Position numbers and translations under genes: made by a program
Shown here: in pieces, positions 8,200 through 16,393 of the stretch
How positions within the stretch are numbered: the stretch's first letter is position 1
Layout of the letters: each line of letters starts with the position of its first letter
NCBI GenBank assembly: GCA_964495595.1
Contig: CAZBWH010000047.1
Location: 1 to 24,506 of the forward strand
Direction: 5' to 3'
From: CALMFQ01 sp964495595
GTDB lineage: Bacteria; Pseudomonadota; Gammaproteobacteria; Burkholderiales; SCOH01
Length of the DNA: 24,506 nucleotides
Notes under the pieces: generated by a model
The model's input: the letters and a program-made list of their open reading frames with translations, nothing else
Told to the model about the DNA's origin: nothing
Database searches by the model: none

Positions 8200-8215
8200 T
8201 CAAACAAGCGTTTGA
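8200..8215. promoter_or_regulatory. PsrA-like palindromic operator
   Basis: TCAAAC-AAGC-GTTTGA is a perfect 6-bp-arm inverted repeat. Its core CAAAC-N4-GTTTG fits the PsrA (TetR-family, long-chain fatty acid responsive) consensus known from Pseudomonas. On the minus strand it lies just after the predicted transcription start of the thioesterase gene, a usual repressor position. That a PsrA-type protein binds here is inference. Confidence 0.5.
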
Positions 8216-8223
8216 TTTGTTCC

Positions 8224-8252
8224 ATGATTGCGAATATTTGCCCCGCTGTCAA
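8224..8252 (-). promoter_or_regulatory. Sigma-70-type promoter of the DUF4442 gene
   Basis: On the minus strand a perfect -35 TTGACA (8252-8247) is followed after 17 bases by AATCAT (8229-8224), four matches to the -10 consensus. Transcription would begin near 8217, about 38 bases before the ATG at 8179. The rest of 8253-8357 holds no visible gene. Confidence 0.55.
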
Positions 8253-8357
8253 CGGGAAAACCTGTGACAGGCCAATGCGGCTGAAGCATGGCTGCAAGAT
8301 CTCTGCGCTGAGTGTGGATCGGGCCAGCAGCCTTTCGGACTTGAGTTTGAGCTGCTG

Positions 8358-9092
8358 CTAGGGAAAAGCCTGGCGATAGCAGGCGAAGCTGGCGTACCCC
8401 AGTAGGGGGAACACTAGAAAAAATAGCGGCAGCACCAGCAGTGATGCCAAGACCAGCAGGGTTACCAGCGCGCCCCAGGCGGCGAGGGTCAGCGGGTTGC
8501 CAAACACGGTGCGTACGCTGAGTACGATTGCCTGCGGCAGGCTGCAGCGGCTTTCGAGCAACAAGGGCACGGCGAAAGTGGCGACAGCGAACATGATCAA
8601 TGCAGGAACGGCGCCCATCAGGCCGCTGAACAGCAGGAAGGCCTGCAGTGGAGAATCCAGGCCGAAGGTTGGCATTTCGGTCAGCCGCTGCTGGCTGAAG
8701 TACAGGCCGTAGAGGATGCCGGCGTCGGTGATCCAGATCAGCCAGATGAACAGCGACAGGCCGAACAGCACCAGCAGGCGGGGCTCGGCCAGCAGCCGGC
8801 GGGCGATCTGGCCAACACCTTGCGCGGCGTGTCGTTCGATGGCCATCGCCTGCAGGATAAGGCCAGCCGAGGCCACACCGCCGACCAGCAAAAAGCCGCT
8901 GGCCAATGCGTAGATCATTGGCCAGGCCTGCAGCCCCCACGCCAGCAGGAACATGAACAGCGCCAGTACAGCCAGCGGCGCGGCATACAGCAACGAGAAA
9001 CCCGGCACCTGTCGCCAGGTGCGGCCAGCCGTTTGCAGCCAACGCGGAATGTCCTGTACGGACAGGTGCCGGGGGGTGGGCATTTCATTCAC
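8358..9092 (-). CDS. DUF2189 / BPSS1780-like integral membrane protein
   Basis: 244-residue protein with a polar N-terminus (MNEMPTPRHLSVQDIPRWLQTAGRTW) and about six hydrophobic segments. These include LLYAAPLAVLALFMFLLAWG, ALASGFLLVGGVASAGLIL, LLVLFGLSLFIWLIWI, the LFSGLMGAVPALIMFAVATF region and a final LLVLASLLVLPLFFLVFPLL. The first domain, with a Trp-rich amphipathic start and a double-helix hairpin before a polar MAIERHAAQGVGQIARR loop, resembles DUF2189 proteins of proteobacteria. The function of that family is unknown, and no catalytic motif is apparent. The start could be 9092 or the next Met at 9083; neither has a strong ribosome site. It sits between the thioesterase and polA on the same strand. 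Confidence 0.8.
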   Translation of the reverse strand: MNEMPTPRHLSVQDIPRWLQTAGRTWRQVPGFSLLYAAPLAVLALFMFLLAWGLQAWPMIYALASGFLLVGGVASAGLILQAMAIERHAAQGVGQIARRLLAEPRLLVLFGLSLFIWLIWITDAGILYGLYFSQQRLTEMPTFGLDSPLQAFLLFSGLMGAVPALIMFAVATFAVPLLLESRCSLPQAIVLSVRTVFGNPLTLAAWGALVTLLVLASLLVLPLFFLVFPLLGYASFACYRQAFP

Positions 9093-9169
9093 GGCGACAG
9101 CTCACGGTCAGGAAAACAGCTATCTTTGGCGGATTTGCTACGCTTGGCAATGATCGACATCAACGACGC

Positions 9170-11914
9170 TCAGTGGGCGGCTTCCCAATTGAGACCCACC
9201 CCTGCCTCTGCGACCAGCGGCACCTGCAGGCTCGCCGCTGCGGCCATCCGCTGCAGCAGGCCGGCCCTGACCGGCTCGACTTCGCCATCCGGCACTTCCA
9301 GCACCAGTTCGTCGTGCACCTGCATGATGATGCGGGCGCCCAGCCGTTCGCGGTCGATCCAGTCCTGCACCGCGATCATCGCCAGCTTGATCAGGTCGGC
9401 GGCGGTACCCTGCATCGGCGCGTTGATCGCAGCGCGCTCGGCGCCGGCGCGGCGCATGGCTTGCGCCGAGTGGATTTCGCTCAGCCACAGCCGGCGGCCG
9501 AACACGGTTTCGACGTAACCCTGCTGCCTGGCCTGCTCGCGGGTACGCTGCATGTAGGCGGCCACGCCGGGGTAGCGGGCAAAGTAGCGGTCGATGTACG
9601 CTTGGGCGGCGCTGCGTTCGATCTCCAGCTGACTGGCCAGGCCAAACGCTGACATGCCGTAGATCAGGCCGAAATTGATGGTTTTGGCGTAGCGCCGCTG
9701 CTCGCTGCTGACATCGGCCGGGGCGACGCCGAACACTTCGGCGGCGGTGGCGCGGTGGATGTCTTCACCGTCGCGGAAGGCCTGCAGCAGATTCGCATCA
9801 CCGGACAGGTGCGCCATGATGCGCAGCTCGATTTGCGAATAATCGGCCGAGATCAGCTGGTAGCCGGGTGCGGCAATGAACGCCTCGCGGATGCGTCGGC
9901 CTTCGGCGGTGCGTACCGGGATATTCTGCAGGTTGGGATCGTTGCTCGCCAGCCGGCCGGTGCTGGTCACGGCCTGGGCGTAGTTGGTGTGCACCCGGCC
10001 GGTGTGCGGGTTGACCATTTGCGGCAGCTTGTCGGTGTAGGTCGACTTGAGCTTGGCCAGGCTACGGTATTCGAGCAGCGCCTTGGGCAACGGGTAGTCT
10101 TCGGCCAGTTTTTCCAGCACGTCTTCGTCGGTGGAAGGCGCGCCTTTGGGGGTTTTTTTCACCACTGGCAGCTTAAGCTTGTCGAACAGGATGTCGCCGA
10201 TCTGCTTGGGCGAGCCGAGGTTGAACGGCTGGCCGGCCAGCTCGTGCGCTTTCTGTTCCAGCTGCCGCATTTTCTGCCCCAATTCGTGGCTTTGCTGCTG
10301 CAGCTTGCCGCTGTCGATCAGCACGCCGTGGCGCTCGATCCGGAACAGCACCTCGCGGCTGGGCATTTCGATCTGACGGTAGATGAATGCCAGCCCGCGA
10401 TCTGCCGCCAGCTGCGGGTAGAGAGTCTGATGCAGCCGCAGGGTCACGTCGGCATCCTCGGCGCTGTAGTCGGTGGCGGCTTGCAGCTCGACTTCGTCGA
10501 AACCGATCTGTTTGGCGCCCTTGCCGCAGACCTGTTCGTAATGGATCGTCGTCAGCCCGAGATGGCGCTGTGCCAGATCGTCCATATTGTGGGTCTTGTG
10601 GCTTTCCAGCACGTACGACTGCAGCAGGGTGTCGTGGACAATGCCGGCCAGCGCAATGCCGTGGTTGGCGAACACGTGCTGGTCGTATTTCAGGTTCTGG
10701 CCCACCTTGGGCCGGGCGGGGTTTTCCAGCCAGGGCTTGAGCCTGGCCAGCGCCAGCCCGATGTCCAGTTGCGCGGGTGCGCCGGCGTAGCGGTGGGCCA
10801 GCGGCAGATAGGCGGCCTGATTCGGCTGGATGCTGAAGCTGATGCCAACCAGCCGCGCCTGCAAGGGATCGAGGCTGGTGGTTTCGGTGTCGACGGCGGC
10901 AATTGGGGCGCTGTCCAGTCTGGCCAGCCAGTCATCGAGCTGCGCCTCGGTCAGCAGCGTCTGGTAATCGCGTCCGGCTTGCCCGCCAAAATCCAGCCCG
11001 GCCTGCACGCCGCTCTGGGATTGGCTGACAGCCGAGCTGGGGGCCGCGCTGGCATTGGCTTGCAGCCCGGCGGCCATCAATTCGCGCAGCCAGGTCTTGA
11101 AACCGAAGCGCTCGAACAACTGGCGCAGCGTGTCGACATCCGGAGGCAGCGGCACCAGATCGGCCGGGCCCTGCGGCAAAACCAGATCGCACTTGATCGT
11201 CACCAGCCGGCGCGCCTGCGGCAGCCAGTCAAGCGTGTTGCGCAGATTCTGTCCGACCACGCCGCCGATCTGGCCGGCACTGGCGATGATCTGGTCGAGG
11301 CTGCCGTACTCGTCCAGCCACTTCGCTGCCGTTTTCGGCCCGACCTTGGGCACGCCTGGCACATTGTCCACCGTATCGCCAATCAGGCTCAGGTAATCAA
11401 TGATACGATCCGGCGCAACACCGAATTTGGCCAGCACCCCCGCCTGGTCGAGAAGTTCGTTACTCATGGTGTTGACCAGCGACACCTGCGGATTGACCAG
11501 TTGCGCCATATCCTTGTCGCCGGTGGAAATCACGGTACGAATCCCCGCGCACCCCGCCTGGGTGGCCAGCGTGCCGATCACGTCATCCGCCTCGACGCCG
11601 TCTATCATGAGAAGGGGAAAGCCCTCGGCGCGCACCGCTGCGTGCACCGGCTCGATCTGCGAGCGCAGGTCATCCGGCATCGGTGGGCGATTGGCCTTGT
11701 AGTCGGGATACCAGTCATCGCGGAAGGTTTTGCCCTTGGCGTCGAACACCACGGCGCAATAATCGTGCGGCTGGTCTTTTTTCAGCCGCCGCAGCATGGC
11801 GATGATGCCGTACAGGGCGCCGGAGGGCTGGCCGTCCGGGCTGCGCAGGTCGGGCATGCCATGAAAGGCGCGGTACAGGTAGGATGAACCGTCAACAAGC
11901 AGTAGCGTTTTCAT
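9170..11914 (-). CDS. polA: DNA polymerase I
   Basis: Repair and Okazaki-fragment polymerase with three domains. ATG at 11914 (MKTLLLVDGSSYLYRAFHGM) matches the conserved N-terminus; the 14 extra codons upstream are dropped. The product has 914 residues. The 5' nuclease domain shows VVFDAKGKTFRDDWY, EADDVIGTLA, STGDKDMAQLV and GVPKVGPKTAAKWL. The proofreading domain is intact: VDTETTSLD, NLKYDQHVF and YSAEDADVTLRL. The polymerase motifs are DYSQIELRIMAHLS (A), RRYAKTINFGLIYG (B) and VHDELVLEVP (C). It is transcribed divergently from the LOG-family gene across a 62-bp interval, which must hold both promoters. Confidence 0.98.
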   Translation of the reverse strand: MKTLLLVDGSSYLYRAFHGMPDLRSPDGQPSGALYGIIAMLRRLKKDQPHDYCAVVFDAKGKTFRDDWYPDYKANRPPMPDDLRSQIEPVHAAVRAEGFPLLMIDGVEADDVIGTLATQAGCAGIRTVISTGDKDMAQLVNPQVSLVNTMSNELLDQAGVLAKFGVAPDRIIDYLSLIGDTVDNVPGVPKVGPKTAAKWLDEYGSLDQIIASAGQIGGVVGQNLRNTLDWLPQARRLVTIKCDLVLPQGPADLVPLPPDVDTLRQLFERFGFKTWLRELMAAGLQANASAAPSSAVSQSQSGVQAGLDFGGQAGRDYQTLLTEAQLDDWLARLDSAPIAAVDTETTSLDPLQARLVGISFSIQPNQAAYLPLAHRYAGAPAQLDIGLALARLKPWLENPARPKVGQNLKYDQHVFANHGIALAGIVHDTLLQSYVLESHKTHNMDDLAQRHLGLTTIHYEQVCGKGAKQIGFDEVELQAATDYSAEDADVTLRLHQTLYPQLAADRGLAFIYRQIEMPSREVLFRIERHGVLIDSGKLQQQSHELGQKMRQLEQKAHELAGQPFNLGSPKQIGDILFDKLKLPVVKKTPKGAPSTDEDVLEKLAEDYPLPKALLEYRSLAKLKSTYTDKLPQMVNPHTGRVHTNYAQAVTSTGRLASNDPNLQNIPVRTAEGRRIREAFIAAPGYQLISADYSQIELRIMAHLSGDANLLQAFRDGEDIHRATAAEVFGVAPADVSSEQRRYAKTINFGLIYGMSAFGLASQLEIERSAAQAYIDRYFARYPGVAAYMQRTREQARQQGYVETVFGRRLWLSEIHSAQAMRRAGAERAAINAPMQGTAADLIKLAMIAVQDWIDRERLGARIIMQVHDELVLEVPDGEVEPVRAGLLQRMAAAASLQVPLVAEAGVGLNWEAAH

Positions 11915-11976
11915 AACAAAATAGGGTCGGTAGCCGCTGTTCGGCCGTCCTTGCAAATTTAAGAGGTGACAAGAAT

Positions 11977-12705
11977 ATGAGTCTGAAAGACAAACTGCCC
12001 GAAATCGTCGATCCGGGCGTCATCACCCGCTCATTCCAGGCACGTGAATCGTGGCGCGTGTTCGAGATCATGGCTGAATTCGTCGAATCGACCGAACGTC
12101 TGCAGCAGATCCAGCCGGCAGTCAGCCTGTTCGGCAGCGCCCGCACCGCCCGCGACCACCCATATTACAAGCTCACCGAAGAAATCTCACGCCTGCTGTC
12201 GGATTCCGGCTTTGCCGTCATCTCCGGCGGCGGCCCCGGCATCATGGAGGCAGCCAACAAGGGGGCGTTCTACGGCAAATCGCCGTCAGTGGGACTGAAC
12301 ATCCAGTTGCCGCACGAGCAGAACTCCAACCCGTACCAGGACATCAGCCAGACGTTCCGCCACTTTTTTGCCCGCAAGGTGATGTTCGTCAAGCACGCCA
12401 CCGCGTACGTCGTGATGCCGGGTGGATTCGGCACTCTGGACGAACTATTCGAAGCACTGACGTTGATCCAGACCGGCAAATCGCGCAAGATGCCGATCAT
12501 CCTGGTCGGCCAGACCTTCTGGACCGGACTGGTCGACTGGTTCCGCGACCGACTGGTTTCCGAGGCCATGATCGACCCGGACGACATGCACCTGATCCAG
12601 GTCTACGACGAACCCAAGCAAGTCGTCGACGCCATCTTCAAGTTTTACGAAACCCGCGGCTTCGAACTCTCGCCCACCGAGCGCGAAATGCAGTTCAGCC
12701 TGTAA
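11977..12705 (+). CDS. LOG-family (TIGR00730) nucleotide phosphoribohydrolase-like protein
   Basis: Rossmann-fold protein of the Lonely-Guy/lysine-decarboxylase-like family; members cleave the N-glycosidic bond of nucleoside 5'-monophosphates such as AMP or cytokinin ribotides. The diagnostic motifs are present: SGGGPGIMEAANKGAF near residue 82 and PGGFGTLDELFEALTLIQTG near residue 148. The second includes the PGGxGTxxE active-site loop. The 242 residues include an N-terminal extension of about 40 residues typical of the longer proteobacterial group. GAGGTGA lies about 7 bases before the ATG. It leads a plus-strand set with a DUF2782 gene (14-bp gap) and thrB. The physiological substrate cannot be determined here. 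Confidence 0.9.
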   Translation: MSLKDKLPEIVDPGVITRSFQARESWRVFEIMAEFVESTERLQQIQPAVSLFGSARTARDHPYYKLTEEISRLLSDSGFAVISGGGPGIMEAANKGAFYGKSPSVGLNIQLPHEQNSNPYQDISQTFRHFFARKVMFVKHATAYVVMPGGFGTLDELFEALTLIQTGKSRKMPIILVGQTFWTGLVDWFRDRLVSEAMIDPDDMHLIQVYDEPKQVVDAIFKFYETRGFELSPTEREMQFSL

Positions 12706-12719
12706 CGAAAGCACGAATC

Positions 12720-13061
12720 ATGCGCCACCGCTTACTGACGATCGCCAGCCTGCTGGCCGCCCTCCCTGCCGTTGCCGCCGACAAACCCGATCCGGTGGTA
12801 GTTCCGCCTCCGCCGCCCATCAGCGGCCCGGAGAGCGCAGCAGAAGAGGCCACGATGGAGCCGGAAATCACCATCGTGCAAAAGGGTGACGACATCATCC
12901 AGGAATACCGCCTCAACGGCCGGCTGTACATGATGAAAGTAAAACCCAAGGTCGGCCCCGAGTATTACCTGATCGACGAAGACGGCGGCGGCAACCTGCA
13001 TCGCACCGACGCCATGGGGCCACGCCTGGTCGTACCACAATGGGTATTGAAACGGTTTTGA
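12720..13061 (+). CDS. DUF2782 domain protein, exported
   Basis: 113 residues with a signal peptide (MRHRLLTIASLLAALPAVAA, cut before DKPDP), a proline-rich linker (VVVPPPPPISGP) and a DUF2782 core. The core shows EPEITIVQKGDDIIQEYR, NGRLYMMKVKPKVGPEYYLI and a C-terminal VPQWVLKRF, all family hallmarks. The function is unknown; the protein is predicted periplasmic. The gene lies between the LOG gene and thrB near polA, a neighbourhood I recall as conserved for this family in beta- and gammaproteobacteria. Confidence 0.88.
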   Translation: MRHRLLTIASLLAALPAVAADKPDPVVVPPPPPISGPESAAEEATMEPEITIVQKGDDIIQEYRLNGRLYMMKVKPKVGPEYYLIDEDGGGNLHRTDAMGPRLVVPQWVLKRF

Positions 13062-13127
13062 TCGCCAAACCGGCCGGATTCCCCCTAAAATCGCGCCTGT
13101 ATCCGCGTTAACCGAAGCCCGCTTGCC

Positions 13128-14072
13128 ATGTCCGTCTTTACCACCGTTACCCCGGACGAAATGTCCGCCCGCCTGAAACACTATTCGATCGGCTCGCTGG
13201 TCGAACTGAAAGGCATTCTCGCCGGGATCGAAAACACCAATTATTTCCTCACCACCACGCATGGCCGCTACGTGCTGACACTGTTCGAACGGCTGTCGAT
13301 GCGCGAACTGCCGTTCTACATCGACCTGATGTCGCATCTGGCCCGACACGGCATCGCCTGCCCGGCACCCATTGCCAACCTGCGCAACGAAACCCTGGTC
13401 GAACTGAACGGCAAGCCCTCGGTGATTGCCACCCGGCTGGCCGGAGAATCGGTCATGGCCCCCGCAACCAGCCATTGCGCACAGATCGGCGAAATCCTGG
13501 CCGAGATGCACCTGGCCGGACAAACCTACGACGGCCGGATGAAAAACCCGCGTGGCCCCGAATGGTGGAGCCGGACCGCCCCCGAAGTGATGCCGTTCAT
13601 GTCCAGCGACGATGCGGCCCTGCTGCGCAGCGAAGTACACTTCCAGGCCCAGCACCGGTTTGACAAACTGCCGACCGGTGCCATTCACGCCGACCTGTTC
13701 CGCGACAACGTCTTGTTCGACGGCGACCGCATCGGCGGCCTGATCGACTTCTACTTCGCCTGCAACGACATCCTGCTGTACGACGTTGCCATCACCGTCA
13801 ACGACTGGTGCGTCCAGGACGACGGCGACATCGACCCAGAGCGCGCCCACGCCCTGCTCACCGCCTACCACGCCGTTCGCCCGTTCAGCGCAGCCGAAGC
13901 CGGCAACTGGGGCGTCATGCTGCGTGCCGCCGCGCTGCGCTTCTGGACCTCGCGCCTGTACGACCTGCACAAACCGCGCCCCGCCGAAATGAACTCCCCG
14001 AAAGACCCGGCCCATTTCCAGCGCGTACTGCAACACCACATCGCACGCGATCCGCAAACCCTCTGGCTGTAA
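13128..14072 (+). CDS. thrB: Homoserine kinase, APH-fold (ThrB2 type)
   Basis: Phosphorylates L-homoserine to O-phosphohomoserine in threonine synthesis. The 314-residue protein belongs to the aminoglycoside-phosphotransferase-fold type used by many proteobacteria, not the GHMP-kinase type of E. coli. It begins MSVFTTVTPDEMSARLKHYS. The nucleotide loop region reads GILAGIENTNYFLTT with YVLTLFE behind it. The catalytic loop HADLFRDNVLF lies near residue 187, and metal-binding GLIDFYFACND follows. The end (RDPQTLWL) is family-typical. A 66-bp interval separates it from the DUF2782 gene, and the sigma-like gene follows after 6 bp. Confidence 0.95.
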   Translation: MSVFTTVTPDEMSARLKHYSIGSLVELKGILAGIENTNYFLTTTHGRYVLTLFERLSMRELPFYIDLMSHLARHGIACPAPIANLRNETLVELNGKPSVIATRLAGESVMAPATSHCAQIGEILAEMHLAGQTYDGRMKNPRGPEWWSRTAPEVMPFMSSDDAALLRSEVHFQAQHRFDKLPTGAIHADLFRDNVLFDGDRIGGLIDFYFACNDILLYDVAITVNDWCVQDDGDIDPERAHALLTAYHAVRPFSAAEAGNWGVMLRAAALRFWTSRLYDLHKPRPAEMNSPKDPAHFQRVLQHHIARDPQTLWL

Positions 14073-14078
14073 TCCGCC

Positions 14079-14648
14079 ATGAGCCTCGATAGCGCAGCCC
14101 TGGCCGAACACCGCCCCGACCTGCTGCGCTACGCCACGCTGCACCTGCGCGACGCCGGCCAGGCCGAAGACGTGGTGCAGGAAACCCTGCTGGCGGCGCT
14201 ACAGGCCAATTTCTCCGGCCAGTCGTCGCTACGCACCTAGCTTACCGGCATCCTCAAGCACAAGATCGTCGACCTGATCCGCAAGCAAAGCCGCGAAGCA
14301 CCGCTGGCCGGCAGCGCCGACGACGAGCAGCTCGACGATTTCGATGTGCTGTTCGATCAGCGCGGCCACTGGAATGGCTCTGACGAGCCGCAATCCTGGC
14401 AACAGCCGAATGCCGCGCTCGAATCGCGCCAGTTCTGGCGCGTGTACGAAGAATGCGCCAGCCGGATGCCCAAGCGCGTGGCGCTGGTATTCGCGATGCG
14501 CGAAATCATGGACATGGATATCGACGCCATCTGTAAGGCCTTGTCGATCAGCGCGACCAATTGTTCGGTGATCCTGTACCGGGCGCGCATGAGCCTGCGC
14601 CTGTGCCTGGATCGGAAATGGTTTGGCCACGAGGGAAAAAGCAGATGA
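14079..14648 (+). pseudogene. Sigma-70 family (ECF-like, TIGR02943-type) sigma factor, interrupted by an amber codon
   Basis: The frame from ATG at 14079 to TGA at 14646-14648 would encode 189 residues but contains TAG at 14238-14240, codon 54. Sequence on both sides aligns with an ECF-type sigma factor. The part before the stop (HRPDLLRYATLHLRDAGQAE, then DVVQETLLAA) is region 2.1-2.2. The part after it (LTGILKHKIVDLIRKQSRE) is the rest of region 2. SRMPKRVALVFAMREIMDMD and the ICKALSISATNCSVILYRAR stretch form region 4. Relatives have Trp at this point, so TGG to TAG, a one-base change, is the likely lesion. No frameshift is needed. The product would be a 53-residue stump unless the stop is suppressed, translation restarts, or the base is a sequencing error. 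It follows thrB by 6 bp. Confidence 0.85.
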
Positions 14649-14836
14649 TGTTATCGTGCAAAGCCGCCACCAGACTCGCCTCCGAAGCGATGGACCGCAA
14701 ACTGAGCCTGGCCGAGCAGATCCAGTTCCGCCTGCACCTGGCCATTTGCAACGGCTGCCGCAACTTCACCCGCCAGATCGACCTGCTGCGCCATGCCGGG
14801 CGCAAGCTGCCTGATCATTTCAACGGCGACGAATAA
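14645..14836 (+). CDS. Zinc-finger anti-sigma factor (zf-HC2 type), 63 residues
   Basis: Overlaps the end of the sigma gene by ATGA, the usual sign of translational coupling. A second ATG at 14648 is equally possible as start. The product begins MMLSCKAATRLASEAMDRKL and contains the zinc-binding H-x3-C-x2-C motif (HLAICNGC), with an upstream Cys at residue 5. A short basic C-terminus follows (RKLPDHFNGDE), without a membrane helix. Such proteins sequester the cognate sigma factor in the cytoplasm. The gene is intact although the sigma gene carries an amber codon, so translation by coupling would depend on readthrough or reinitiation. Confidence 0.82.
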   Translation: MMLSCKAATRLASEAMDRKLSLAEQIQFRLHLAICNGCRNFTRQIDLLRHAGRKLPDHFNGDE

Positions 14837-14947
14837 ATCCGGCGATGCCAGCCCTGTCGAAAGCTGTTTAGGGTAGCGCGAGCAGGTAGGCCAATGAGCC
14901 GGTCAAGCACCACCCAGCACTAAGCCTTCGTCTGACAGCAACGCCGT

Positions 14948-16393
14948 CTATTTGATCGCCCACACACCAAGCCGCCCCAAACTGGCAGCCAATTGCAAGC
15001 GGGCAATACGCCAATTCGACTGCGCCTGGATTTGCTGTTGCTCGGCACCCGCCAACGCCGATTGGGCGTTCAGCAATTCAAGAATGCTTCCTACGCCCCC
15101 TTTATAGCGGCCTTGGCTGATTCTGAAAGACAAACGAGCGTTATCGAGCAGTGTTGATACGGCTTGCAGATTGCCACCCTCAGTCTGCAGAGCCTGATAG
15201 GCTTTCCAGACCTCCAGCTCGGTCTTGCGCACCTGGTTTTCCAATTCGGCGGATTTGCCTTCGACTTCGCTTGTCGCCTGACGTATTCGATAAGATCGCC
15301 CGAATCCCTCAAAAATAGGGACATTCAATTGAAGGCCAATGGAATGGTTGCGATTGATACTGTCGGCGGGTAGCTGCCCTCGCGAATCCGTGCGGGCAGT
15401 TGCACCAGTCAACGATATGCTTGGCCGGCCTTCGGCTTTTGCGGAATCGACTCTGGCGATTGCCGCATCAAGCTCCGCCCGGGCGGCCAACAAGCCCGGA
15501 TGCTGCTGGCGGGCTTCATCCATCAATAATTTCAACGAAGCGGCAAACTCGATACTTGGCAGACTCGCATCAGGGGAATCCAGGGTAATCGGCGAGCCAG
15601 CCGGCAAACCGATCTGAACAGCCAGTGCCCCAAGCGTATTTTTCAACTCACCGTCAGCCCGCACCCGATTGAGGCGGCTTTGAGCCAGGGCGGTTTCAGC
15701 CTGCAACTTGTCGGCGAGAGAGCCTGCGCCGGCGATATAGCGGGCTTCGGCCACTATCTGGCTGTCATGAGCAGACTTTTCCGCCGCCAGGCTTGCGTCC
15801 AGCGATGCCTGCCGTGCCTGCGCCAAATAATAAAGCTGCGCCGTCTCAAACAATACGCTCTGCAACGCGGCATCGTGGGCGGCATTCGCCGCTGCCAGCA
15901 TTTGACGGGCCATTTCGGTATTGGCCCGACGCAAACCGGAATCGAACAACACCCAGTTCAGATTCAGGCTGGCACTGTTGTTGCGGACACGGACATCGCT
16001 ATCAAGTGCTGCCATATCCCGGTATTCATTACGAGTATGAGTGCGGCTGCTGCCAGCGGTGGCATTCAATGTCGGCCAATAGGCAGACTGCGCCAAGCCG
16101 AGCTGATCGGCCCGCCCCTTGGCAGCCGCCCAAGCCAGGCGCGTTTGCGGGTGCAGGCACAAGGTGCGGTCAATCGCCTCCAGCAATCCCAGCGGCGTCG
16201 GCACCTCGCCAAACCGGCAAGGGGCAACGTTCTCGCGCGCGAACTCCATCCCGCCATGGACAGCCGCTGCGACTCGACCTTGAGTTGCAAACGGATCAGG
16301 CTCAAGCGCCACGGCAAGGCCGGCAAAAAACAGGCACGCAGAAGCAAGCACTACGCCGCGGCATTTGCCCCGTGGCAGCAAATCAAACACCAT
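14948..16393 (-). CDS. TolC-family outer membrane efflux/secretion protein
   Basis: Predicted outer-membrane channel of the type I secretion set. ATG at 16393 (MVFDLLPRGKCRGVVLASAC) overlaps the ABC exporter gene's stop by 11 bases; a longer frame to 16543 lies wholly inside the exporter gene. The 481 residues start with a signal peptide ending near AVA before LEPDPF. Two outer-membrane efflux repeats follow, with paired long helices (for example QMLAAANAAHDAALQSVLFE and LAQSRLNRVRADGELKNTLG) and the typical NVPIFEGFGRSYRIRQA strand. LLNAQSALAGAEQQQIQAQS and NWRIARLQLAASLGRL close the second repeat. It is the last gene of the export operon, after HlyD and the peptidase-ABC exporter. Confidence 0.93.
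   Translation of the reverse strand: MVFDLLPRGKCRGVVLASACLFFAGLAVALEPDPFATQGRVAAAVHGGMEFARENVAPCRFGEVPTPLGLLEAIDRTLCLHPQTRLAWAAAKGRADQLGLAQSAYWPTLNATAGSSRTHTRNEYRDMAALDSDVRVRNNSASLNLNWVLFDSGLRRANTEMARQMLAAANAAHDAALQSVLFETAQLYYLAQARQASLDASLAAEKSAHDSQIVAEARYIAGAGSLADKLQAETALAQSRLNRVRADGELKNTLGALAVQIGLPAGSPITLDSPDASLPSIEFAASLKLLMDEARQQHPGLLAARAELDAAIARVDSAKAEGRPSISLTGATARTDSRGQLPADSINRNHSIGLQLNVPIFEGFGRSYRIRQATSEVEGKSAELENQVRKTELEVWKAYQALQTEGGNLQAVSTLLDNARLSFRISQGRYKGGVGSILELLNAQSALAGAEQQQIQAQSNWRIARLQLAASLGRLGVWAIK

Noticed and set aside
9755..11887. 710-codon open frame on the plus strand opposite polA
   Set aside because: It is the antisense shadow of a GC-rich, highly conserved gene; the composition is Gln/Val/Leu/Gly-rich with no domain, and polA motifs on the other strand are complete.
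13058..13091. TTGATC and TAAAAT before thrB as a promoter
   Set aside because: The spacer is 22 bases, too long for a sigma-70 promoter.
12732..14144. 470-codon open frame on the minus strand
   Set aside because: It lies antisense to the DUF2782 gene and thrB, both of which show clear family motifs.
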